From positions 1 through 64,000 of the forward strand of contig JBOEGZ010000009.1 in NCBI GenBank assembly GCA_050633705.1: 64,000 nt of DNA, given 5' to 3'. Position 1 is the first letter of the stretch. Each line of letters starts with the position of its first letter. The notes below the pieces were generated by a model. That model saw only the letters and a program-made list of their open reading frames with translations, was not told where the DNA came from and made no database searches. Shown in pieces: positions 16,841-24,906 of the stretch. This stretch comes from JAJFHI01 sp050633705. GTDB lineage: Bacteria > Pseudomonadota > Alphaproteobacteria > Rhizobiales > Hyphomicrobiaceae. Made by a program: the position numbers and the translations under genes.

Positions 16841-18719
16841 TACGACCTTTGCCCTGGGACTGGCGATCAGCCTTTTCTTCAAACATCTCAACCAACTTCT
16901 CCGTCATGGCGCCTGCAAGTTCAGTCGGATCGGTAATCGTAACCGCGCGCTTGTAATAGCGCGTTACATCGTGACCAATTCCAATTGCAATCAATTCGAT
17001 CGGTGAATTGTCCTCAATTTCAGCAATCACTTGGCGCAGATGGTTCTCCAGGTAGATTCCGGCATTTGCAGACAGCGTCGACTCGTCAACTGGAGCACCG
17101 TCAGAAATCATCATCAAAATGCGGCGTTGCTCGGGCCGCGCTAACAGCCGCGAATGTGCCCACGTCAGAGCCTCGCCATCGATATTCTCTTTCAAAAGAC
17201 CTTCACGCATCATCAACGCCAACGACCGCCGGGACCGGCGTATCGGCGCATCGGCTGTTTTATAGATGATGTGGCGCAAGTCATTTAGGCGACCGGGCTT
17301 TTCCGGTTTTGCGGCACTCAACCAAGATTCTCGCGACTTGCCACCCTTCCAGGCCTGCGTTGTAAAGCCGAGAATTTCGACCTTCACACCGCACCGCTCC
17401 AACGTTCGCGCGAGAATATCAGCACAGCAGGCTGCCACCATGATCGGCCGCCCACGCATCGATCCTGAGTTGTCGATCAACAACGTCACGACGGTATCGC
17501 GGAAGTCGGTTTCTCGTTCCCGCTTAAACGATAGCGGTGCCATGGGGTCGATCACGATCCGCGTCAGGCGAGAGACGTCAAGTGCACCCTCTTCCAGATC
17601 GAAATCCCAACCGCGGTTTTGCTGCGCCATCAAGCGGCGTTGTAACTTATTGGCCAAGCGGGAGACGACTGCAGATAAATTTCGCAGTTCTTTATCGAGA
17701 AACCCCCGCAATCTTTCCAGTTCTTCCGGCGTCGATAAATCGTCTGCCAGAACCTCTTCATCAAACGCGCGCGTAAAAACGTTGTAACCATGCCCTTTCG
17801 GGTCATCGAGGACGGACGAATTAGGTTGCCAGGAATCCTCCGGAGCCTCGTTCTCACCCTCGCCCATCAGCTCGGATTCATAATCCTCCGGTGACGATTC
17901 TTGCGCATAAGCTTCTTGTTCTTCAGGATTGCCTTCTGTTTCCGTCTGTTGATTTTCGGATTGATCGTCGCCTTCACCCTCACTGTCATCAGGACTTTCG
18001 TCGCTTTCTTGATCGCCCCCCTCCGGATCGATCTCGGTGTTCTCGTCATTCTCACCATCAAGATCGTCGTCTGTCTGCTCTGGGCTAAGATCAAGTACGT
18101 TCAGCAAATTACGTAAAACGCGGCCAAACGCTTCTTGATCTCCAACAACGTCGTCGAGTTCATCGAGAACGGGTGCGGCACGCTCTTCCAACCAAGGGCG
18201 CCATGCCTCAACCAACCCTTTGCACTTCGCCGGAGGCTTAGCTCCCGTCAGGCGCTCACGAACGAGCAAGGCGAGTGCTTCATCAAGTGGAGCATTTTCG
18301 CGATCTTGAACCGTCTCATAGCGACCGTGCGAATATTGTTCCTCGAGTTTCGCTTCTATGTTTTGTGCAACGCCATCCATCTTCTGGCAACCAAGTGCCT
18401 CGACGCGCGCGCACTCCACCGCCTCAAACACTTCGCGTGCATGGCCTTCACTGGGACTGAGTTTTCTATGCAGTTTTTCATCATGACATGCAGCCTTCAA
18501 TGAAAGACTGTCTCCCCAACCACGGATGGCGGCGATCTCACGAGCAACCGGGCGACGCGATGGTTCTGGCAGGTGAATACTTTTCCCGTGAATGTGGGGC
18601 ACACCGGAACCGAAAGTCACGACGGTCTCGCCATCGGCCGACATTGCCCGCACGCAGGCTCTCACTGCACGCTTTAGGGGTTCGGCAGCTGGCTCACCTT
18701 TTTTTCTGTTTTCAGACAT
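16803..18719 (-). CDS. cobT: aerobic cobaltochelatase subunit CobT
   Basis: 638 residues, the usual CobT length. The N-terminal half is helical. An Asp/Glu-rich low-complexity stretch spans ~215-290 (DDLDGENDENTEIDPEGG...). The C-terminal von Willebrand A domain has the MIDAS motif DNSGSMRGRP and ISDGAPVDE. With CobS and CobN it inserts Co2+ into hydrogenobyrinic acid a,c-diamide in aerobic cobalamin synthesis; CobT forms the ring partner of the AAA ring of CobS. cobS lies 49 bases upstream on the same strand, so they form one unit. CobN is not in the window. No B12-type riboswitch is visible ahead of cobS. Confidence 0.95.
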   Translation of the reverse strand: MSENRKKGEPAAEPLKRAVRACVRAMSADGETVVTFGSGVPHIHGKSIHLPEPSRRPVAREIAAIRGWGDSLSLKAACHDEKLHRKLSPSEGHAREVFEAVECARVEALGCQKMDGVAQNIEAKLEEQYSHGRYETVQDRENAPLDEALALLVRERLTGAKPPAKCKGLVEAWRPWLEERAAPVLDELDDVVGDQEAFGRVLRNLLNVLDLSPEQTDDDLDGENDENTEIDPEGGDQESDESPDDSEGEGDDQSENQQTETEGNPEEQEAYAQESSPEDYESELMGEGENEAPEDSWQPNSSVLDDPKGHGYNVFTRAFDEEVLADDLSTPEELERLRGFLDKELRNLSAVVSRLANKLQRRLMAQQNRGWDFDLEEGALDVSRLTRIVIDPMAPLSFKRERETDFRDTVVTLLIDNSGSMRGRPIMVAACCADILARTLERCGVKVEILGFTTQAWKGGKSRESWLSAAKPEKPGRLNDLRHIIYKTADAPIRRSRRSLALMMREGLLKENIDGEALTWAHSRLLARPEQRRILMMISDGAPVDESTLSANAGIYLENHLRQVIAEIEDNSPIELIAIGIGHDVTRYYKRAVTITDPTELAGAMTEKLVEMFEEKADRQSQGKGRNAKHKSRQRASV

Positions 18720-18768
18720 CGGGCCTCACTAGCCGACCAGTCGCCTCATAACACGCGTGCGCTCGTGA

Positions 18769-19773
18769 CTAAAACAGCGCGACATTCGCAGTACTCTCTG
18801 GCAAATCATCACCGAAAGAGCGTTGATAAAACTCCGCCACGACGGGGCGTTCCAACTCATCACATTTGTTGAGGAACGTGACACGGAAGGCAAAACCAAC
18901 GTCACCAAATATTTCCGTGTTTTCAGCCCAGGTCATGACAGTCCGTGGGCTCATGACCGTCGAGATATCTCCGTTCATGAAAGCATTGCGCGTCAAGTCG
19001 GCAACGTTGACCATGTTGGAGACCATCTTGCGTTTGGCTTCGTTCTTGTTGAACGACTTAACTTTAGACAAGATGATATTTGCTTCATCATCGTGCGGCA
19101 GATAATTCAGCGTCGTCACAATCGACCACCGGTCCATCTGGCCTTGGTTGATCTGCTGGGTGCCGTGATAAAGACCAGACGTATCACCCAAACCAATGGT
19201 GTTTGTCGTTGCAAACAATCGAAACGCTGGGTGTGGACGAATAACTTTCGTTTGATCGAGCAAAGTCAATTTGCCCGAAACTTCAAGAATACGCTGGATG
19301 ACAAACATCACGTCGGGACGACCCGCATCATATTCATCGAACACCAAAGCCGTATTGGACTGTAGACAGTACGGCAATATTCCTTCGCGAAATTCCGTGA
19401 CCTGTTTGCCATCTTTTAAAACAATGGCATCTTTACCAACCAAATCAATGCGGCTGACATGACTATCGAGGTTGATACGGATGCAGGGCCAGTTGAGGCG
19501 GGCCGCAACCTGCTCGATATGAGTTGATTTACCGGTCCCATGGTAGCCTTGCACCATGACGCGGCGATTGTGTTTGAATCCTGCAAGGATTGCCAGGGTT
19601 ACATCTTTGTTGAAAAGGTAATCTGGATCGACATCTGGCACATGCTCCTCAGAATTGGTGTAGGCCGGAACGACAAGATCGCTATCGATCCCAAACACGT
19701 CGCGAACAGACACTTCTGTATCAGGCATTAAATGTGGGGCAGACCCGGCAGCCATTTTGCGTTCAGCAGGCAT
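18769..19773 (-). CDS. cobS: aerobic cobaltochelatase AAA+ subunit CobS
   Basis: 334 residues from ATG 19773 (MPAERKMAAGSAPHLMPD), close to the family's ~330; a longer in-frame extension to 19890 has no family-like sequence. Walker A is GYHGTGKSTHIEQVA near residue 95, and Walker B VFDEYDAGRPDV follows. The N-terminal VRDVFGIDSDLVVPAYT and the 'YLFNKDVTLAIL' lead-in are typical of CobS. It supplies ATP-driven assembly for the CobN chelatase together with CobT. The gap of ~185 bases to the DnaJ-like gene probably holds the promoter. Confidence 0.95.
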   Translation of the reverse strand: MPAERKMAAGSAPHLMPDTEVSVRDVFGIDSDLVVPAYTNSEEHVPDVDPDYLFNKDVTLAILAGFKHNRRVMVQGYHGTGKSTHIEQVAARLNWPCIRINLDSHVSRIDLVGKDAIVLKDGKQVTEFREGILPYCLQSNTALVFDEYDAGRPDVMFVIQRILEVSGKLTLLDQTKVIRPHPAFRLFATTNTIGLGDTSGLYHGTQQINQGQMDRWSIVTTLNYLPHDDEANIILSKVKSFNKNEAKRKMVSNMVNVADLTRNAFMNGDISTVMSPRTVMTWAENTEIFGDVGFAFRVTFLNKCDELERPVVAEFYQRSFGDDLPESTANVALF

Positions 19774-19958
19774 TATGTATTCACTCAGTCGTTGATTGGT
19801 CAGTCGAGATGCTGGATTGATGAGGTTCAAGCGTTGCACCTGAGCCCGTCGACGAATTAGCGTTATTGCTGAGATCCGCGTTCGCATCAATCAGCGATCT
19901 TGCCCCTCGAAAGCCCCTTGACTTCCCAAAGACCATTAAAAACGAGCCGGTCGCGAAA

Positions 19959-20585
19959 TTAAACCATTCCGGCGGTTTTTAGGTAATTATAGGCTTGGAT
20001 GATTTCGCGCAACTTGTCTTCAGACCCCTTATCGCCACCGTTGGCGTCGGGGTGGTGCTCTTTCACAAGTTGTTTGTAGCGCGCTTTTACATCGTCCTTA
20101 CTCGCCGTTTCAGGCAAGCCCATTGCATCGAAAGACTTCTTCTCGAGTGGACGAAGTTTACGCCGACGCGCCTTGCCTTTTGTTCGAGCGGCCTTTGCCT
20201 TAGCCGCTCGGTAAGCGGCAAAACTGCTATTTACCTCTGATTTTTCAGACGTTTTCTTCTTTTCACCGCTCTCATTCGAGCCAACTTTCCAGGTTGGACG
20301 GTGACCTGTACGGGCGTCCCGTTGGAAATCCTGGATCTGTGAATCCGACATCCCATCGAAATAGTTATAAGACGCGTTGTACTGACGCACATGGTCAGCG
20401 CAGAAGTAAAAAAACTCGCCGTCGCGCCCGCGGCCCATGGGTGCACGATGCTTGGCTTGTTTTTCACACCCCTTCCATTGACAACCAGTTTGGGGGATAT
20501 CCTCTGGATCAGGTTGCGCACGGGCTGGCCGCTTGCGCTTTTTTGAGACGCGGATCGAGTCGAAATATTTAGATTCGAGTTTCAT
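19959..20585 (-). CDS. J-domain protein with N-terminal zinc-type motif
   Basis: 208 residues. The C-terminal ~60 residues are a J domain (DAMGLPETASKDDVKARYKQ, HPD in VKEHHPDANGG, ending EIIQAYNYLKTAGM), so it should stimulate an Hsp70 ATPase. The N-terminal part has CQWKGCEKQAKHRAP and FYFCADHVRQYN, a Cys/His arrangement that may bind zinc. The order J domain at the C-terminus, basic linker (KAKAARTKGKARRRK) in the middle is seen in alphaproteobacterial relatives next to bolA and cobS. Divergent from bolA. Confidence 0.88.
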   Translation of the reverse strand: MKLESKYFDSIRVSKKRKRPARAQPDPEDIPQTGCQWKGCEKQAKHRAPMGRGRDGEFFYFCADHVRQYNASYNYFDGMSDSQIQDFQRDARTGHRPTWKVGSNESGEKKKTSEKSEVNSSFAAYRAAKAKAARTKGKARRRKLRPLEKKSFDAMGLPETASKDDVKARYKQLVKEHHPDANGGDKGSEDKLREIIQAYNYLKTAGMV

Positions 20586-20747
20586 TGCCTAAACTATGGT
20601 TGCTCGCTTTTAATCATTCAAGCCACAACAGAGAGGTCGCCTGTCGAGAGTGCCCATTGAGCAATACCCTATAACGACAGACCATGCACTCGTGCAGCGG
20701 CCAACGTTGGACTATAACATCTTTCGCTAAGAATTAGGTAAATAACG

Positions 20748-21023
20748 ATGTCTATCGAAAACGAAATGCGACAAAAATTGATGATGGAATTGGAGCCAAC
20801 ACGTCTTGACATCGCCAACGAAAGCGAATTGCACGCTGGACACCGATCGTCCCCCGGGACCGGCGAGAGCCATTTCCGTATTTTGATCGTATCCGACAAG
20901 TTTATCAACAAAAACCGGGTTGCACGCCACCGCATGGTCAACCAAGTGTTGGCAGAAGAACTTTCTGGACGTATCCATGCCTGCGCCCTGCAAACGTTTG
21001 CACCCGGCGAAGACATCAACTAA
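20748..21023 (+). CDS. bolA: BolA-family protein
   Basis: 91 residues with the BolA fold: RLDIANESELHAGH, then GESHFRILIVSDKF, and VARHRMVNQVLAEEL before a short tail. The His in the SELHAGH loop and the conserved RHRMV are present. BolA proteins pair with monothiol glutaredoxins around a [2Fe-2S] cluster and affect iron handling and morphology. AGGT precedes the ATG, and TTGGAC...TATAAC around 20705-20720 resembles a promoter. It converges on the CorC-like gene with a 22-base gap. Confidence 0.93.
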   Translation: MSIENEMRQKLMMELEPTRLDIANESELHAGHRSSPGTGESHFRILIVSDKFINKNRVARHRMVNQVLAEELSGRIHACALQTFAPGEDIN

Positions 21024-21045
21024 CGCCACACCTGCGTTTGTGTGT

Positions 21046-22344
21046 CTAGCTGACAACATTCGTCTGCTCGTCTCTTTCAGGTCTTTCAGGCGAAATTCGC
21101 AATGCAGTAATCTTGTTGCGGTTTTTTCTCAAGATCTCGAACCGATAGCCGTAAAACGTAAATGCCTGCCCTGGCTCCGGGATTGTCTCAGCCTCATGTA
21201 TCACCAAGCCTGCAACGGTGGTTGCTTCATCATCGGGCAACGACCAATTCATGTGACGGTTGAGATCTCGAACCGGCAGGGTCCCATCAACGTTCACCGT
21301 CCCATCGGCCTGCACACGAATAGCCGCATCAATTGTGTCATGTTCATCGGCAATCTGGCCGACGATTTCTTCAAGAATATCTTCCAGTGAAATCAAACCT
21401 TGCACTTCACCGTACTCATCCACGACCAGTGCCATGTGCGACTTCTGCTTCAAGAATTGATTGAGTAATTCTTTCAAGCTGGTGGTATCGGGAACAAACC
21501 AAGGGTCAGACATAATCTCGCTGACATCGAGTTTTGCCACCTCCCAATTGCACGCGCCCAATGCCAAAAGAACGTTGCGTGTGTGCAAGACGCCAATGAT
21601 GTTTTCCGGTTCATCTTTCCAAACCGGTAGGCGCGTATATTGCGACCTCAAGACCGCATCGACGATTTCTTGCGGAGGCTGATCAGCATCAACTGTCTCC
21701 ATCTTGGTGCGGTGAACCATGATATCGAGAACTTGCAAATCACCAAGATCGAGCACGCCACCAAGCATTTCGGCATCATGACGCGCGACACCACCCTCGA
21801 TCGTCTGCAGGGCAATCGTACCGCGAATTTCGTTATGAGCGGCCAGGATATTGGCATCATCATCTTGCGTACCCGGCGTCGCGCTTAAAATACGACTGAC
21901 AATCATCTCCGTTGCAGCGGTGACCGGTCTCAAGATCACGATCAACCACTTCATGATTGGCGCAACAGCCAGAGACATTCGATCTGGGTAAGCCATTGCG
22001 TATGTCTTTGGCAGGACCTCGGCAAAGATCACAACAAGCATTGTCAAAATGATCGTGGCGTAAGCGACACCGACGTCGCCAAATAACCCAATAAGCAAAC
22101 TAGTCGTCAAAGATGAGGCAAGAATGTTGACGAGGTTGTTTCCCAATAACACCGTACCAATAATTCTTTCAGGGGTCGCCAAAAGCCGGTTCACGAGTCC
22201 GGCTCGTTTGCTGCCCTCTTGCTCCATCGCGTGCATACGTGCCCGCGACACAGCCGTCAGTGCTGTTTCAGAGCCAGAAAAAAAGCCTGAAACCGCCAAC
22301 AACACGATTACGGCTATAAGTGTAAGAACGATTTCTATCGACAT
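21046..22344 (-). CDS. CNNM/CorC-HlyC family transporter (DUF21-CBS-CorC)
   Basis: 432 residues. The N-terminal ~190 residues are the DUF21/CNNM membrane domain with about four hydrophobic segments (VLTLIAVIVLLAVSGFFSGSETALTA at the start). Two CBS domains follow at ~205-330 (HRTKMETVDADQPPQEIV, VDEYGEVQGLISLEDILEEIVG), then a C-terminal CorC_HlyC domain (VDGTLPVRDLNRHMNWSLP). Family members act in Mg2+/Co2+ efflux; the haemolysin name is historical. It follows aroB on the same strand, as in many Rhizobiales. Inner membrane. Confidence 0.93.
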   Translation of the reverse strand: MSIEIVLTLIAVIVLLAVSGFFSGSETALTAVSRARMHAMEQEGSKRAGLVNRLLATPERIIGTVLLGNNLVNILASSLTTSLLIGLFGDVGVAYATIILTMLVVIFAEVLPKTYAMAYPDRMSLAVAPIMKWLIVILRPVTAATEMIVSRILSATPGTQDDDANILAAHNEIRGTIALQTIEGGVARHDAEMLGGVLDLGDLQVLDIMVHRTKMETVDADQPPQEIVDAVLRSQYTRLPVWKDEPENIIGVLHTRNVLLALGACNWEVAKLDVSEIMSDPWFVPDTTSLKELLNQFLKQKSHMALVVDEYGEVQGLISLEDILEEIVGQIADEHDTIDAAIRVQADGTVNVDGTLPVRDLNRHMNWSLPDDEATTVAGLVIHEAETIPEPGQAFTFYGYRFEILRKNRNKITALRISPERPERDEQTNVVS

Positions 22345-22444
22345 TGCGGTTTTAGCTTCACTTCATAAGATAGAAAAACTGAGAATTTAGAATAATAATT
22401 GGGACATACAAAAGCTCGCTCAAAGGCCGTCCAGCTTCAGCAAC

Positions 22445-23602
22445 TCAGGCTCTGCTTGCCAAAACCTGGCTCAAAAATTTGCACACAGCGTTTCGGTCGA
22501 CGTCCTTTGCAACAAAGGTATCACCAATGGCGCGTGCAAGAACAAACGTTAGCTCACCATCACGTACTTTTTTGTCCTGGCCCATAATATCAACCAACAT
22601 CTCAACGTCGGCTTCGTCATCGCCAGGAATGTCACTGATCCGTGTTGGCAAGCCAACAGCCTTTAAATGAGCCTCAGCTCTTTCGGCTGTGCCAGCCGGC
22701 GCATAGCCCAAGTTTTCGGAAAATTGCAGTGCGAGACACATGCCAATAGAGACACCTTCACCGTGTAGTAAGCGGTCAGAATACCCCGTCCACGCCTCCA
22801 ATGCATGTCCAAATGTGTGACCAAGGTTTAACAACGCGCGATCACCGGCTTCTTTTTCATCTCGCACGACGATGTCGGCTTTGGCCGCCACGCTGGTTTC
22901 AATAGCTTTTGTCAACGCCGCCAAGTCATTGCCAAAAACGCCCGCGTGGTGATCTTCAAGCCAAGTAAAAAAATCAGCGTCCCCCAATAGACCGTATTTT
23001 GCGACTTCTGCGTAGCCAGCACGCATATGGCGATCTGTTAAGGTCTGCAACACATCGGTATCTGCAAGCACAAGGCTTGGCTGATGAAACGTTCCGATAA
23101 GGTTCTTACCCTGAGGTGTATTGATACCTGTCTTTCCACCGACGGAGCTGTCGACTTGCGCCAACAGTGACGTTGGAATCTGAACCAGGCGCACCCCACG
23201 TCGCAAGATGCTCGCGGCAAATCCTGCCAGGTCTCCCATCACGCCACCACCGAGCGCCACGACAAAGTCGCCGCGCTCAAGTCCCATCGCCAGCAATTGT
23301 TCACACAATGGCGCGAGCTGAGAAAAGCTTTTGCTGGCCTCGCCGGCGGGCAGCACTATGGAACCCTTATGACGCGCTTCAGTTTTTAACGCAGCCTCAA
23401 CGGTCGCCAAATGGTGCTTAGCAACGTTTTCATCTGTAACAACACCACAACGCCCCTTGCCAAGTCGCGTCGCAATCAATCGACCCGTCTGCTCCAAAAG
23501 CCTCGGACCGATCAACACATCGTACGCGCGATCTCCAAGCGCAACGTGAACCGCCCGTGCCTCGATGGGTTGAGCGGCATGTGAATGAACTACAGTTGGC
23601 AT
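22445..23602 (-). CDS. aroB: 3-dehydroquinate synthase
   Basis: 385 residues. It converts DAHP to 3-dehydroquinate in the shikimate pathway using NAD+ and Zn2+. Family motifs are VALGGGVMGDLAGFAAS (NAD site), QIPTSLLAQVDSSVGGKTGIN, the Lys/Glu of GYAEVAKYG, and the zinc ligands in LNLGHTFGHALE and HGEGVSIGM. Cytoplasmic. It follows aroK on the same strand after ~130 bases; the pair is a conserved shikimate unit. Confidence 0.97.
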   Translation of the reverse strand: MPTVVHSHAAQPIEARAVHVALGDRAYDVLIGPRLLEQTGRLIATRLGKGRCGVVTDENVAKHHLATVEAALKTEARHKGSIVLPAGEASKSFSQLAPLCEQLLAMGLERGDFVVALGGGVMGDLAGFAASILRRGVRLVQIPTSLLAQVDSSVGGKTGINTPQGKNLIGTFHQPSLVLADTDVLQTLTDRHMRAGYAEVAKYGLLGDADFFTWLEDHHAGVFGNDLAALTKAIETSVAAKADIVVRDEKEAGDRALLNLGHTFGHALEAWTGYSDRLLHGEGVSIGMCLALQFSENLGYAPAGTAERAEAHLKAVGLPTRISDIPGDDEADVEMLVDIMGQDKKVRDGELTFVLARAIGDTFVAKDVDRNAVCKFLSQVLASRA

Positions 23603-23732
23603 CTGATCTCTTTTTTAGTTAAGCGGCCTCGAAAACTTGGCGACTGTTTAGAGCTTCGTCCCGTCAGAGGTTGATCTTAACCCCCAGCGCCAAACTCAGG
23701 TCTTGCGACAAACATACAATCCGCCCCTAACA

Positions 23733-24320
23733 TTAACTGATCTTCGACATATTTGTCAGTTTTGACTTTAATTGCTGGATTATTTCGCCAACAACTTCGT
23801 CATGTGGTCCGTCGCGGCTTTCGACTGCAATATCAGCTTTAGCGTAAATCGGGCTGCGTTCTTCGAGAAGATCACGCATGATTTTCTCACGATTGCCGCC
23901 CTGTAAAAGTGGACGCTTGTCACCCCGGCGTCCAACCCGACGCATTAGGATGTCGAAGTCTGCCTTTAACCAAACGGATATGCCAACTTCGCGCACCCGC
24001 GCGCGTGTTTTTTCATTCATAAATGCACCACCTCCTGTTGCCAGAACTTGGCGTCCTTGCGACAGCAGGCGGTCAATCACCAGCCGTTCTCGATCACGGA
24101 AAAATTCTTCACCCTGATCGGCGAAAATTTCAGAAATCTTCATTCCGGCCGCTTTCTGAATTTCGTCGTCAGCATCGACAAACGGCAATCCCAGACGGGC
24201 GGCAAGGCGGCGACCGACAGCAGACTTTCCACAGCCCATCATTCCGACCATCACGATCACGCGGCCGTCTAGGGCCTTTAATAGATCTGAGCAGTCAGAA
24301 CGTGCCGATTTTTTGGTCAT
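23733..24320 (-). CDS. aroK: shikimate kinase
   Basis: 195 residues from ATG 24320 (MTKKSARSDC), preceded by GAAGAAAG; the longer frame begins with TTG at 24371 and has no ribosome-binding site. Walker A is GMMGCGKSAVGRRLA, the shikimate-binding Asp lies in FVDADDEIQ, and the GGG-type shikimate site is VLATGGGAFM; the lid contains RGDKRPLL. It phosphorylates the 3-hydroxyl of shikimate. Divergent from the small-protein/xerD operon, as in many Rhizobiales. Confidence 0.95.
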   Translation of the reverse strand: MTKKSARSDCSDLLKALDGRVIVMVGMMGCGKSAVGRRLAARLGLPFVDADDEIQKAAGMKISEIFADQGEEFFRDRERLVIDRLLSQGRQVLATGGGAFMNEKTRARVREVGISVWLKADFDILMRRVGRRGDKRPLLQGGNREKIMRDLLEERSPIYAKADIAVESRDGPHDEVVGEIIQQLKSKLTNMSKIS

Positions 24321-24578
24321 TATGCTTTCTTCAATGGATAGCTTCGATTTAAAGCCGGTCTTATCAGACAACGAGATCGACGTCCTAAGCTTATTTTTGG
24401 CACAACAAGAGCCAATTCAACGCCTCCAATTATACAGGTCTTAACCGGAAATCGAATGTCTCGGCGAATATTTGCAGTATGGGCCACAATTGGTTACTCA
24501 GGCACAGGCAGATCTGCAAATTTATTCGCCACCACCATGATACAACGTTTGTTGATTTTCAGTCGATAAGTCGGCGCT

Positions 24579-24691
24579 AGAGCATCATCCGATCTGTCAG
24601 ATTTGCTGGGTCAATTCACAGACGGGTTAAAGATGTTCTAGAATCATTACGGTAGAACACGTAATTCGATCACTTGATCGGATATTGCTCT
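24579..24691. repeat. 113-bp nested inverted-repeat element
   Basis: The outer arms AGAGCATCATCCGATC (24579-24594) and GATCGGATATTGCTCT (24676-24691) match over 14 of 16 positions. Inside lies a second perfect pair, TGTTCTA (24634-24640) and TAGAACA (24653-24659). The AGAGCAT-type termini resemble intergenic palindromic repeats common in Rhizobiales chromosomes, so this may be one member of a dispersed family. It lies in the 427-base gap between divergent aroK and the xerD operon. Its right arm abuts a possible -10 (CATAAT at 24695-24700), so it could affect that promoter. Confidence 0.6.
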
Positions 24692-24747
24692 CGCCATAAT
24701 ACCGCCCGGTATGAATTTGAATATGATAACAGGAGAATGACACCAAT

Positions 24748-24894
24748 ATGCCAAGTCTCTTTCGCTTTCTATTCACGGTCGGTGTCCTTGGGGGCTTTGT
24801 CTTTGGCGGTCTTTACATACTGGCAAGCTATTTTGAACCAGAACCCCAGAGCGTGGAGCATTCCATCTCCGGTGTAAAAATTCGCAAGGAATAG
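24748..24894 (+). CDS. 48-residue single-span membrane protein upstream of the xerD operon
   Basis: A short ORF starting MPSLFRFLFTVGVLGGFVFG and ending KIRKE. One hydrophobic span covers ~5-28 and is followed by an EPEPQ segment and a short polar tail. AGGAG lies 12 bases before the ATG. It ends 12 bases before the next gene, so the two are likely cotranscribed. Small proteins with the same plan (MPxLFRFL..., membrane span, EPxxR/E, basic end) are found beside xerD in Rhizobiales and are sometimes mislabelled histidine kinase. Function unknown; inner-membrane location inferred from the span. Confidence 0.75.
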   Translation: MPSLFRFLFTVGVLGGFVFGGLYILASYFEPEPQSVEHSISGVKIRKE

Positions 24895-24906
24895 CAGGTA
24901 AGCTCG

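Noticed and set aside
19774..19958. Possible cobalamin riboswitch upstream of cobS
   Set aside because: The gap is about 185 bases and lacks the B12-box and conserved core elements.
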